Shown here in pieces: positions 38,424 to 46,909 of a DNA stretch of 64,000 bases. The notes below the pieces were generated by a model. It was not told the DNA's origin. It did not search any database and saw nothing but the letters and a program-made list of their open reading frames with translations. The translations under genes and the position numbers were made by a program. Each line of letters opens with the position of its first letter. Within the stretch, counting starts at the first letter, position 1. This DNA comes from Perkinsela sp. pyNocScin1 (Eukaryota; Euglenozoa; Kinetoplastea; Prokinetoplastida; Perkinselidae): contig CAXHTR010000007.1 in NCBI GenBank assembly GCA_964019655.1, positions 620,001 through 684,000 of the forward strand, in the 5' to 3' direction.

Positions 38424-39131
38424 TTACATAATGGAGAACAGCCGTAACCTGAGCCTTTCTGGCATTTCGTTTGGCCGAATAAAATCTGAAAAATTGTTGT
38501 CTTCGAGCCGAACGTTGCATATGAGAGGCGGCAGCGATGTCAGGTCAACGACCCCCGACAGCTGATTGGTATGCAAAAAAAGGTGCATGAACCCCTGCGG
38601 AAGAGCCTTCAAGTTGATGGACCCTGAAAATTGATTTTCAGCGAGATTCAATCGCTGAAGAAGGCTTGGGAGGCGTTCAAGGTACAAACTCCCCGAAAAA
38701 GCGTTCTCAGCCGCCCCAAGCTCTTGCAGCGTCTCCGGCAACGTGCGAAGGTCCAAGCTTCCCGTTAGCTCGTTCGTCGAGAGCTCAAGCGTTGCCAAGC
38801 GCGGTGGTAGCGCAGCTGTATCGATTGTCCCTGTGATCTGATTGTCGTAAACGCTCAGCTCACGCAAACCCTGCGGGAGAACAGCGATGGCTAGTGTCCC
38901 TTGGATACCTTTGTCCCCCCAGTCGATGTTCATCAGCCTATTTGTGCGCCTGCCGATGCGCAGGCCTGACCAGCGCCCAATGCCGATAAAGTCGCCGTTC
39001 ACATCCTTAAAGTTTGTAAAGATGGGTGATTGCAAATCTTGGACAAAAAGCTCCATGCGTGCTTGCTCGGACAGGCTGTTTAGGTCAACACGGCCACAAG
39101 CTGTCGTGTCAGCGAGAAGTGTGAAAAGCAT
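38424..39131 (-). CDS. Secreted LRR protein, long class, 6-7 repeats
   Basis: Start MLFTLLADTTACGRVDLNSLS (39131); CGR replaces LGR. The cap has no cysteines (FIGIGRWSGLRIGRRTNRL keeps W and G). Six clear units (VLPQGL to SLPPLI) and a partial seventh (EMPERL) make 235 residues. The end, NFSDFIRPNEMPERLRLRLFSIM, is basic. The spacing to the broken ArdC-N-like gene is 113 bp, so LRR and non-LRR genes share one strand and probably one transcript here. Confidence 0.92.
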   Translation of the reverse strand: MLFTLLADTTACGRVDLNSLSEQARMELFVQDLQSPIFTNFKDVNGDFIGIGRWSGLRIGRRTNRLMNIDWGDKGIQGTLAIAVLPQGLRELSVYDNQITGTIDTAALPPRLATLELSTNELTGSLDLRTLPETLQELGAAENAFSGSLYLERLPSLLQRLNLAENQFSGSINLKALPQGFMHLFLHTNQLSGVVDLTSLPPLICNVRLEDNNFSDFIRPNEMPERLRLRLFSIM

Positions 39132-39263
39132 CAGAAAGATGATCAAAGGCTAAAAATGAGAAAAACAAGTGGTTGTTGTAAAATCATTGACTTGAAGCAT
39201 AGGATCGATCTGGCCCTTTTCTTGGCCCTGCCAAGAACTATGCCAAACACCATAGCATCTTTT

Positions 39264-40130
39264 TTATGAGTCAAGTAAAAACCGACTACTCGGATGTGTG
39301 TTCCCATCTTCATCGACGATATGGGTGATTGGGCTGCTCTTCAAAATAACATACATATTCTTTAAATCTTTCGAAAGCGTCGCACGTGGGTCAAAATCAT
39401 TATTTCCAGCATTGAAATACCCATACCGCAGCGCTTTTGTTAGCCGAAATTCCCCGCAGAATTTATTGTTCTTAATGTCGAGTACCTCCAGGCTATCCGG
39501 AAGACTTCCAAAGTTCAATTTCCCAAAAAAATTGTTTTTGCTCAGGAAGAGGACCTTCAAGCCTTTCGGAAGGCTCTCGAGGGAGATACTTCCGAAAAAA
39601 TTATTTTTGTCCACCTTCAAACGTTGAATAGAAGAGGGAAGGGCAGTCAAGTCGCACCCACCCGTGAAATTATTGCCATGAATATCAAACTCACGCAACA
39701 CCGAAGGCAATGTGCGAAGATCCACTGTTCCTGCAAAGCTGAGATCCGTTATGTGGAAATGGTCCAGTTTGTGTGGTAGCAAAGATGTCTGCAGCGTCCC
39801 TGTGAGCTTTCCTCCATTATACATTGAATCGCAGACAAGTTTGAATTTCGTCACTTGTGGCGGCATGTAGTCAATTGTCACTGTCCCTTGAACATACGCC
39901 GTGACGGTTTTCTCGATTTCAGTTACATTTTTCAATTCATCGCATCGCACGCATTCCCACTCGCAAACATCTTTGAAATAGCCTTCAGCATCCTGATTCT
40001 GAAAGTGCTTCATCTGCTTGTCCTTTGGAATTCCCGAGAAGAGCATCTCCACAAGTGTTTGGTCCGGGAGGAGGTCATAGTCGAGACGGCCGAGGGCCTG
40101 TGGGTCAGATGCGATGAAAAGGTGGAGCAT
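39264..40130 (-). CDS. Secreted LRR protein, long class, 6 repeats
   Basis: The 288-residue protein starts MLHLFIASDPQALGRLDYDLLP. The cap has an extra segment (DVCEWECVRCDELKNV) with three cysteines. Six units are present (YMPPQV to SLPDSL) and one carries an insertion (DSMYNGGKLTGT). The tail is a VDENGE module, THIVDEDGNTHPSS, preceded by the YFNAGNNDFDPRATLS segment also seen in 20159 and 48093. It separates the housekeeping genes from the ArdC-N-like cluster. Confidence 0.92.
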   Translation of the reverse strand: MLHLFIASDPQALGRLDYDLLPDQTLVEMLFSGIPKDKQMKHFQNQDAEGYFKDVCEWECVRCDELKNVTEIEKTVTAYVQGTVTIDYMPPQVTKFKLVCDSMYNGGKLTGTLQTSLLPHKLDHFHITDLSFAGTVDLRTLPSVLREFDIHGNNFTGGCDLTALPSSIQRLKVDKNNFFGSISLESLPKGLKVLFLSKNNFFGKLNFGSLPDSLEVLDIKNNKFCGEFRLTKALRYGYFNAGNNDFDPRATLSKDLKNMYVILKSSPITHIVDEDGNTHPSSRFLLDS

Positions 40131-40437
40131 AAGATGAGATTTACGTATGAAGATAACGAATGAAGACGCGAATGCAAATAAAAATTTTCAAGTAGAAAAA
40201 CTTTTACTGCGCAATTCTTACTTTTTACGATGGATAAGCCCACCTACAACCGCATGAGACGAAATATCTCTCATCCCCGACTTATCCCGATATGATTTAT
40301 TAACGTCTCGCTCTACTTTTTTGCCTGGACATACACTTCAGTTGCTTGTTGACTATTCAGAAAATCATCTGAACGCCCATGCTATCTAATGACCACGGGT
40401 CACTAAAACAAGAACTCATGGCTTGCCCTCATACCAC
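40131..40437. other. Intergenic spacer, nothing recognised
   Basis: No ORF, repeat or RNA gene is supportable in these 307 bp between an LRR gene and the ferredoxin gene. Confidence 0.5.
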
Positions 40438-40785
40438 TTACTCTCCCGGAATATCCACGAGCGCATCCCGCATCGCTTCCGTCACAACCACCTGGCACGC
40501 GAGCCGCGAGCGATTCATGACGCGATGAGCGGCAGTGTCGAGCATGTCCGCTTCATCTTCCTTGATCGCCGGAAGTGACGAGTGCAGTTCTGGCGATATA
40601 TGCACGTGGCATGTCGAGCACGCGCATGTACCGTCGCACGCAGACTCGAGCTCAACGCGGTGCAGGCGAGCGTTCTGCATGATCGATACCCCAGTAGTGG
40701 CTGCGATGACCTTTGTCTCGCCGTCGAACGATCGAAACTTGATTGGGACAGTCTTTTCGAAAATTTTGAGGGATTTTCGCAGCAT
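40438..40785 (-). CDS. Mitochondrial [2Fe-2S] ferredoxin (adrenodoxin type)
   Basis: The 115-residue protein from MLRKSLKIFEK (40785; the frame has an earlier Met at 40815) is an adrenodoxin-type ferredoxin, carrying single electrons from ferredoxin reductase to iron-sulfur cluster assembly and heme A or P450 enzymes in the mitochondrion. Cluster ligands are C50, C56, C59 (CDGTCACSTCH) and C97 (LACQV). The spacing C-x5-C-x2-C matches the family; Cys54 is an additional cysteine inside the loop, a common variant. The basic N-terminus (RKSLKIFEK) fits a short presequence. It lies 93 bp from the bS18m gene. Confidence 0.93.
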   Translation of the reverse strand: MLRKSLKIFEKTVPIKFRSFDGETKVIAATTGVSIMQNARLHRVELESACDGTCACSTCHVHISPELHSSLPAIKEDEADMLDTAAHRVMNRSRLACQVVVTEAMRDALVDIPGE

Positions 40786-40878
40786 TGAAGCATAGAAATG
40801 AGTGAATTTTGTCAATTCCTTTAAATTTCAAAATAGAGAACTTTTTTTTATGAGATAGGCACGAGCCAAACTCCATTT

Positions 40879-41826
40879 TTACAGCGGCTTATTCTTTCTC
40901 GGCGTCGTCGCGTTACCTATGCGCTGCTTCTTGTCTGAGGCGTAGAGGAACGGGTTCCGCCGCAGACCAGCGGCGCTCATGAGCCCGGGCACGGTCGACA
41001 TAGAAGCGTCACCCGTGATGTCCCGGTGCTCGCTGCCCAGCAGGCCCTCGCGCGGGTGGTTCTCAGGCTTCGCGCGGCTCGAGAACGTCGGCGTCTCGTA
41101 GCCGTCGGCCATCATGCGCTCCGACGGGCGGGTCTGCACAAGCTTCGAGTCCTGGCGGGAGCGCTCGATGCCGTCGAAGTAGGACTTGATGCGGTACGTC
41201 TGCAGCCAGTGGAAACAGAACTTTTCGAGCGTTTGCTTCGTCTGCGCCTGGTGCGAGACGTAGTCTGCGAGGTTGGCCGCCTTCTTATTAGTCTGCAGGC
41301 GGTGCCAGAAGGGGTTGCCATACTTTGGGAAGAGCCCGAGGGTCTTGGCCTGGGTGACGGCCTGCTGGAGGCGCTTGTGGGCCTCGGGCGAGAGCCTCAG
41401 GACGTCACGGGGGTAGTACGTGCCAGCGCGCGTGAGGTACTTGCAGAAAACCTTTGGGTTCTTGTAGTTGAGCTTCATATAGACCTCGTCCTCGGGGATG
41501 GCGAAGTGCAGCTGGTCCTTGTCCATCAGCGCTGGCGGCTGCGCGCAGCGGAATTGCTGGAACGAGACGTTGCCGGCGAGCTCACCCGTGCGCCAGCGAT
41601 GCAGCGAGGAGAAGATGTGCTCGTCGGGGAATTTGCTGTAGTGGAGCTGGACTGACTCGCCCATCGTCCAACCGCGGCTGCCCTCGTCCATCCCGCGGTA
41701 CATGGGTGCCTCGAACTTCTTCGTCGTGAAAGGCGTCGCGTCGTGCTTGCTGAGGTGCTGGAAGTAGTCGTTCCAGGGCTTCTGGCACGCGGCGAAGATG
41801 GCTGTGTGCTCGGCATAGCGGGACAT
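40879..41826 (-). CDS. Mitochondrial ribosomal protein bS18m with long extensions
   Basis: Residues about 118-170 of 315 match bacterial S18: LNYKNPKVFCKYLTRAGTYY, then PRDVLRLSPEAHKRLQQAV and AKTLGLFPKYG, equal to the DYKN, R-x-R-x-TGL and KRARALGLLP elements of bS18. It would sit in the small subunit near bS6m. Extensions on both sides (117 and 145 residues) have no similarity I recognise and are typical of the expanded kinetoplastid mitoribosome. The gene is richer in G and C than its neighbours and produces a long antisense frame (41026-41655), which I treat as a shadow. Confidence 0.8.
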   Translation of the reverse strand: MSRYAEHTAIFAACQKPWNDYFQHLSKHDATPFTTKKFEAPMYRGMDEGSRGWTMGESVQLHYSKFPDEHIFSSLHRWRTGELAGNVSFQQFRCAQPPALMDKDQLHFAIPEDEVYMKLNYKNPKVFCKYLTRAGTYYPRDVLRLSPEAHKRLQQAVTQAKTLGLFPKYGNPFWHRLQTNKKAANLADYVSHQAQTKQTLEKFCFHWLQTYRIKSYFDGIERSRQDSKLVQTRPSERMMADGYETPTFSSRAKPENHPREGLLGSEHRDITGDASMSTVPGLMSAAGLRRNPFLYASDKKQRIGNATTPRKNKPL

Positions 41827-41957
41827 GCGTCAGAAAATATTGAAATCAAAGAGGATAGATCAGATTTTTACATTGGCATAGTATTGCTATCAGACATTCA
41901 GTCCATTTACCCGACTACTGATACAAAGTTATCACAAATCGCAGACATTCAGTTGCT

Positions 41958-42428
41958 CTAGCGCCTTTGGAATCTGCTCTTCTTTTGTTTTACTTCCACA
42001 TGATGAACGGCGGCGATTTCGTTCGTGTGCAAAAATGCTTCGTATTCCTTCATATTATCTGCGGAATGTGCACCCTCGAGCTGGGTTTCACCAGGTCCAT
42101 CTTTTCCGTGTTCCCAGAGCTTCGCGAAGAAATGCCATCCTTGCATGATCTTTGCTGTGGATTCGCAGTCTAAAGACGATATTTCATTCTCGGGAATGTT
42201 CTTGACATCATTCCACGCGAAAGCAAGAATTTTCGTCTTCGTTTCGTCTTGTTCAGTACCATAAATTGACTTCAACGTATCAAGCCTGTGTCCAATGCTC
42301 TGCGCAGAATAAAAGTTTACCGGTAAAGCGTCAGATTTTATGACACAATAGGATCTTCTGAGCTGAAAATAGTCAAGTGAACGCCCTTGGCGTCTCTTTA
42401 AAAGGGCTCCTCGAAGAAGAGGTATCAT
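41958..42428 (-). CDS. Unknown protein, possible mitochondrial
   Basis: From MIPLLRGALLKRRQGRSL (42428) the product has 156 residues; the frame reaches a Met at 42518. The N-terminus is rich in Arg, Lys and Leu with no acid for 18 residues, as in a mitochondrial presequence. The rest is mixed charge without repeats, membrane helices or motifs that I recognise, ending in a Lys/Arg cluster (KQKKSRFQRR). Its neighbours, bS18m and a FUT1-like enzyme, act in mitochondria in related organisms, so a mitochondrial role is a reasonable guess only. Confidence 0.55.
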   Translation of the reverse strand: MIPLLRGALLKRRQGRSLDYFQLRRSYCVIKSDALPVNFYSAQSIGHRLDTLKSIYGTEQDETKTKILAFAWNDVKNIPENEISSLDCESTAKIMQGWHFFAKLWEHGKDGPGETQLEGAHSADNMKEYEAFLHTNEIAAVHHVEVKQKKSRFQRR

Positions 42429-42581
42429 TTTTACAGAATTTAGAGAGACATTGAAAGAAAGCCAGACGTGGAAGCCTATTGGGCTAGATTTACTTGTATA
42501 GGATGCATTAATGGTCAACTTTCCTTACTACCCTCATAATATAGCAAGACCTTTGGAAAGTTTAGTGTGCAGAGCGATGCA

Positions 42582-43595
42582 TCATACCAGTGTCCATTTT
42601 TCAAATTGGATATTCGGTGATCTTCCCACGAACCATTTTCTGGGAGCAATTACCCGATTCAGTGGTTTGCTATTTAGATATGCTCCCCACCAACTAAACG
42701 AGCTATTGGCTATTATAAGATCATCGCACAAAGACATGGCAAGGAGCTCCAAGTAATCTTCTTTAATGTTACTTATCTGTACTGCTTCGAGGTCCTTAGA
42801 AAAGAGAGGGTATCTACTTCGCAGCATATCTCTAAATAACTCACCGTAAACTTTATCCTCAGTGAATATCACTACGCGGAATTCTAATAATCCTGATGAG
42901 CTGGAGTTATCCAGAAGTTGTGCTCCATACAACGCTTCAATAGCTTGAAAATAGTAATTTTGTGGTGAGAGTATTGGAAATACGTCGCGCATTGTCAAAT
43001 AATCCCCACGACGAATGTGAATTCCTAAAATTTTTTGTCTTTGAGTATCTTGAGACTGATTCTTTTGGTGTAAAAGCATCGTTTCCAGACACTTTTGAGC
43101 TCTGGCTATGTACCCTTTGGGGACAATCAAGCTTTTTACTTGCTGTTCAAAGTCATCAAAATAGATAGCAGATTGGAAAAACCCTCGTAATACAGATGTC
43201 TTATTCCGCTGCGATACTATGATCTTGTGTTCCGGGCTTGTTTCTGGTATAACAATAGCATCTGACGGAATTTGACTTGAATTATCTGCACTTTTACTAA
43301 GCATTGGAATAGTCGAATCTACAAATCTCATCTTTGGTGATATGTTTTGGAGCATTGAATCCCAATATACCGGTCGAGGGTGTGCACAGCTATCGCTAAA
43401 AGATACATGTGGTACAGAAAGATTCATTCGATTTCTGAGCGCTGTTGCAACGCCTGTTGCGATGAGAAATAGCTGGTTTCCAAGACCTCCAACAATCGGA
43501 ACATGTATGCTTCCTACTGCACTGTTGCACATTTTAGATCTTAAATGCTGGATAGTTTTTCTTGCTGTTAAAGAAAAATCCCAAGTGAAATTCAA
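42582..43595 (-). CDS. GT11 family alpha-1,2-fucosyltransferase, FUT1-like
   Basis: The enzyme transfers L-fucose from GDP-fucose to a galactose (alpha-1,2). The three GT11 signature motifs are present: GGLGNQLFLIATGVA (36-50), HIRRGDY (193-199, nucleotide binding), and ANSSFSWWGAYLN (296-308). The total of 337 residues is close to the family norm. Trypanosomatids have a single GT11 gene, FUT1, whose product is mitochondrial and essential in T. brucei; the N-terminus here (LTARKTIQHLRSKM) has the charge pattern of a presequence. No membrane helix as in Golgi fucosyltransferases is visible. It is the first gene of the minus run at the divergent switch. Confidence 0.9.
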   Translation of the reverse strand: MNFTWDFSLTARKTIQHLRSKMCNSAVGSIHVPIVGGLGNQLFLIATGVATALRNRMNLSVPHVSFSDSCAHPRPVYWDSMLQNISPKMRFVDSTIPMLSKSADNSSQIPSDAIVIPETSPEHKIIVSQRNKTSVLRGFFQSAIYFDDFEQQVKSLIVPKGYIARAQKCLETMLLHQKNQSQDTQRQKILGIHIRRGDYLTMRDVFPILSPQNYYFQAIEALYGAQLLDNSSSSGLLEFRVVIFTEDKVYGELFRDMLRSRYPLFSKDLEAVQISNIKEDYLELLAMSLCDDLIIANSSFSWWGAYLNSKPLNRVIAPRKWFVGRSPNIQFEKWTLV

Positions 43596-44104
43596 ATATT
43601 GCTAAATGCCTAATTCCCAGTCAGTGCTTTCACTTCTTTACTTGCGGTAGGTGAAGAATGCATATTGAACCAAACCAATGCGCTAAATTCTGAATCAATC
43701 TCTAACTCTCAATTATTTGCGATCGCACTAAGTGCAAGATTCAGAATGGCATGAATATTTATGAACTCAAGAATGAAAGTGCATAGGGAATGTTTAAATA
43801 CTAGGAATCCAGCATAATTTACTGTGCACGATTCGAGGGTGATATTTTTGCATCAAGCGCACATTAGAATGACACACTCAGCCAAGTTTTATAAAACGCT
43901 TATTAACAAAGCAAATCGGCTGCACTGCTTGTAATGAACTCCCAAGTTCTTCACAGCTTATAATTTTCACGCTCGCTTTAACTCAGAATGAAATCTTTTC
44001 AATGCAAACTGCAGTGCTCTATCATCGATCTTATTCGTCTACACGCTCATGGGATTCTCGGGGGAAGAAAGTAATTCCTATCTTCATGTGCTTTAAATTT
44101 TACC
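43596..44104. promoter_or_regulatory. Divergent strand-switch region
   Basis: Genes point away from this 509-bp gap on both sides (GT11 minus, LRR plus). In kinetoplastids such gaps are where RNA polymerase II starts both polycistronic units. No promoter motif can be named; the sequence is AT-rich without long ORFs. The call rests on gene orientation. Confidence 0.5.
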
Positions 44105-45457
44105 ATGATCTCCATCCTACCATTGCATACGAGTGATGAACCCAGTAAACTTGGCCGGCTAGATCCATCACTTCTTTCTCAGCAAGCTCAAATGGAGATA
44201 CTAGTAGAAAATTTGCAGTTCAAGGAAGACTTTATGGATACGAATGGAAATTACTTAGATCTAGTCGAATGGGGCGGTTGTGCTTTTAACGATGAAGACA
44301 ATATCATTGCAATGCAAATGGAACTTCATGCGGATCAGGTAGATTATGCACTCAATGGCAAAATCAATTGGAAGTTTCTTCCATCGACTATGGTAGAAAT
44401 GGACTTAAAAAGAAACCGTATTCATGGGACTCTTGACTTCAGCTATCTGCCCCAAGGAATGGAACTCTTCATGGTAAAGCATAATGCCCTCGAGGGTTCT
44501 CTTAAAACACCGGACCTTCCACAAGCTCTCGTATACTTCGACATTCAGGACAATCGATTTCAGGGAAGTGTTGACTTTACACAGCTTTCACCAAACATCA
44601 AGCTCTTTTGCATCGCAGAGAACAATTTTCATGGCTCCATAGACCTAACGAATCTCCCTGCGTCGCTTGTTCAAATTTTCGGCAACAATAATCATTTCTG
44701 TGGGGGTATCGACTTAACTCATCTTAGTGCCGAACTTCGCACAATAGACCTCAGCGATAATAATCTGGTTGGAATTCTGAAGTTCAATAACACACAAAAG
44801 GCGTTTACTGTCCTGCACATCGAAGGCAACAAGATGTGGGGATCAATAGATGTTGCTTCTCTTCCCGAAACTTTTGAGCAGCTCGTCGTTGGTGACAACA
44901 AATTTGCAGGGAGCATCGCCTTCGAAGATTTGCCAAAAGTATTGAAGGTTCTTCGCCTTGACTCCATGGCCATTACTGGGTCCCTCAAAACTTCCGTTTT
45001 ACCCCGCGAAATGACAGAGCTGAGCCTTGAAAAGTGCTCGCTCGAGGGATCGTTCAGTTTCGATGACCTTCCAGCACGCCTCAACAGCATCTGCATCGAT
45101 CTGAATCAGCTGCATGGGACTGTCCCTGTCCCAAAGCTTCCGTCGACATTGACGTGGTTCTCGATAGAAAACAACTGTTTCTCAGGAAGTTTCGATTTCC
45201 GTAAGCTCCCGCCACAGCTCACGAATCTCGCCATCAACGGGAACAAATTCTGTGGAAGTATTGACCTCTCTGGGCTGCCATGGGCGATTGCGCACATCAA
45301 TCTGTCGAACAATGAATTTTCGGGCGAGCTCGATCTCCGATGGATACACGCTACGCTGAAGACGCTCGACGTGTCGAACAATCAGATACGGAAGATAAGT
45401 GGCATGACTGGGCTCGGCACAATGTTCACGGCCGAAGGCAATCCGATTTCTGAGTAA
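44105..45457 (+). CDS. Secreted LRR protein, long class, 15 repeats
   Basis: The 450-residue protein begins MISILPLHTSDEPSKLGRLDPSLLS. It is the opposite-strand relative of the gene at 29132: same SLLSQQAxME segment, acidic GWG-type region without a cysteine pair (LVEWGGCAFNDEDN), and 15 units (FLPSTM to WIHATL). The tail is short and ordinary (LDVSNNQIRKISGMTGLGTM). It is the only plus-strand gene between two strand switches, so a unit of one gene, and it was probably moved or inverted here. Confidence 0.93.
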   Translation: MISILPLHTSDEPSKLGRLDPSLLSQQAQMEILVENLQFKEDFMDTNGNYLDLVEWGGCAFNDEDNIIAMQMELHADQVDYALNGKINWKFLPSTMVEMDLKRNRIHGTLDFSYLPQGMELFMVKHNALEGSLKTPDLPQALVYFDIQDNRFQGSVDFTQLSPNIKLFCIAENNFHGSIDLTNLPASLVQIFGNNNHFCGGIDLTHLSAELRTIDLSDNNLVGILKFNNTQKAFTVLHIEGNKMWGSIDVASLPETFEQLVVGDNKFAGSIAFEDLPKVLKVLRLDSMAITGSLKTSVLPREMTELSLEKCSLEGSFSFDDLPARLNSICIDLNQLHGTVPVPKLPSTLTWFSIENNCFSGSFDFRKLPPQLTNLAINGNKFCGSIDLSGLPWAIAHINLSNNEFSGELDLRWIHATLKTLDVSNNQIRKISGMTGLGTMFTAEGNPISE

Positions 45458-45606
45458 TGGGTCAGTTATAGAAGACATTTTACATATCAAAGAATAGATA
45501 CCTTAAATTGAATCTGACGCTATGCGCTAACATCAGTAAAAGACTCATTTTTCCTATTTTCATGGAATTAGTAATCGAATGCCCCCATTCTGTGCCCTCA
45601 GGCGAT
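45458..45606. other. Convergent strand-switch, 149 bp
   Basis: The plus-strand gene 44105-45457 and the minus-strand gene at 45607 end tail to tail with 149 bp between. No terminator motif is recognisable. Confidence 0.5.
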
Positions 45607-46527
45607 CTAGCCCTTCACCACCAAGTTTTCATTCGTGAATCGAGTGGGCTTGCTCAGAAAGAAGCTCTGGTGCTGATGTTCGAGACTGAGTCCCGATGGC
45701 AGCTCCCGCAAGTCGATTTCTCCTGAAAAATCATTCGCGTAGATGGAGAGGCGCTGCATTGTCAGCGGAAGCCTCGATACTTCCAGATTACCCAGAAAAA
45801 TATTGCAATGGAGCTCCAGCTTTCGCATGCCCGCCGGCAGGTGCGCGAGGTCCACTGTCCCCGAAAAATCGTTCCTGTGCAGCGAAAGCTCTTCGAGGTC
45901 CGCAGGGAGGCGTCCAAGGTCGACAGTTCCCGTAAAACAGCAAGCGACGAGCTTCAGGCTTTTCAGGCTGCTGTTGAGCTGTGTGAGATCGACGCTCCCT
46001 CCAAACCGACAGCTGATCACCGTCAGCTTCTCGAGAAGTGCTGGTAGGGCCGTAAGATCGACGCTGCCATCCAGCAGCGTGTCAATGAGGTCAACGCGCC
46101 GTGCGCGCGGTGGGATTGATCGAAAGTCGATCGTTCCATCGAGCTGGACGTACCCGAGGTAAAGCACCTCGATGGCGGATGGAAGCGAAGCCATGTCAAA
46201 GGTCCCTCGCAGCCGACTGACGGCTATTGTGAGGGACAGCACGTGCTGTGGGAGGTATTTCGTCTCGAATGAGCCGGAAATCGGGGTAAGCGGCGTGTCG
46301 GCGCCGAAGCTTGGCAGCTTAAGGATAATAACGCTCCCGCTGGCGTCGCACTTGACGAAGCCCCAGCCGCAGGCGTCTGCGTACTCCTCATCATCGCCCT
46401 TGCAGGAATTCTGCGTGTTCTCGTCGAAGCCGTCGATGAGCAGCTCCATGGCCGTCTGGTCGTCGATGAGCCCTGCGCCGAATCTCCCCATAGAGTTTGA
46501 ATCCAGTGTTTGAAGGACTGTGAGCAT
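45607..46527 (-). CDS. Secreted LRR protein, long class, 8 repeats
   Basis: Start MLTVLQTLDSNSMGRFGAGLI (46527). LGR is MGR. The cap DACGWGFVKCDASGSVIIL is intact. Eight units, YLPQHV to RLPLTM, include the irregular QLNSSL. A repeat of SGSVDLxxLP with GTVDLxxLP makes this protein poor in lysine. The tail is the LDLRELP type: GEIDLRELPSGLSLEHQH, then RFTNENLVVKG, as in 52904. The gene is richer in G and C than its neighbours and open on the antisense strand for several short frames. Confidence 0.92.
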   Translation of the reverse strand: MLTVLQTLDSNSMGRFGAGLIDDQTAMELLIDGFDENTQNSCKGDDEEYADACGWGFVKCDASGSVIILKLPSFGADTPLTPISGSFETKYLPQHVLSLTIAVSRLRGTFDMASLPSAIEVLYLGYVQLDGTIDFRSIPPRARRVDLIDTLLDGSVDLTALPALLEKLTVISCRFGGSVDLTQLNSSLKSLKLVACCFTGTVDLGRLPADLEELSLHRNDFSGTVDLAHLPAGMRKLELHCNIFLGNLEVSRLPLTMQRLSIYANDFSGEIDLRELPSGLSLEHQHQSFFLSKPTRFTNENLVVKG

Positions 46528-46909
46528 AGAAGAAGAGGAGTATAAGAAATAGTATTGAGGTGAATGGTAAAGAAGCATTCCAGTGTTGAGAGTGTTGAAA
46601 ATCAGTGCTCATCGGAAATTCAGTCGTTCGAAGCTCATCTGCCTCGAATCAAAGCCTTTGTTTATCCTCTTAGAAAATCTTTTGAAGGTTCAGTACAACG
46701 GCGCAAACATGAAATTTTAACTAGCTTGAATTTCAGGGGAATATGTACTGATTTCCTATGAGCGGCTGCAGCGAACTTCGGGTTAGCATTTATTCAAAGC
46801 ATTTCATTTCTCTATTCATGCTCAGAGAACCCTTCTCTGTATAGTAAATTGATTTCGATGCGGATCAAGAGCTATTGGAAAAGGAGCTACATTTCCCTTC
46901 TGTCGATGA
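46528..46909. other. Intergenic spacer, nothing recognised
   Basis: A 65-codon plus-strand frame (46564-46761) has no similarity to any protein here and no supporting context; nothing else is visible in these 382 bp. Confidence 0.45.

Noticed and set aside
41026-41655. 209-codon frame antisense to bS18m
   Set aside because: Composition is almost only Leu, Val, Arg, Glu and Ala, typical of an antisense shadow of a gene rich in G and C; the minus frame has the S18 core.
46564-46761. 65-codon plus-strand ORF
   Set aside because: Short, unsupported by motifs or context, in a spacer upstream of a minus-strand gene.
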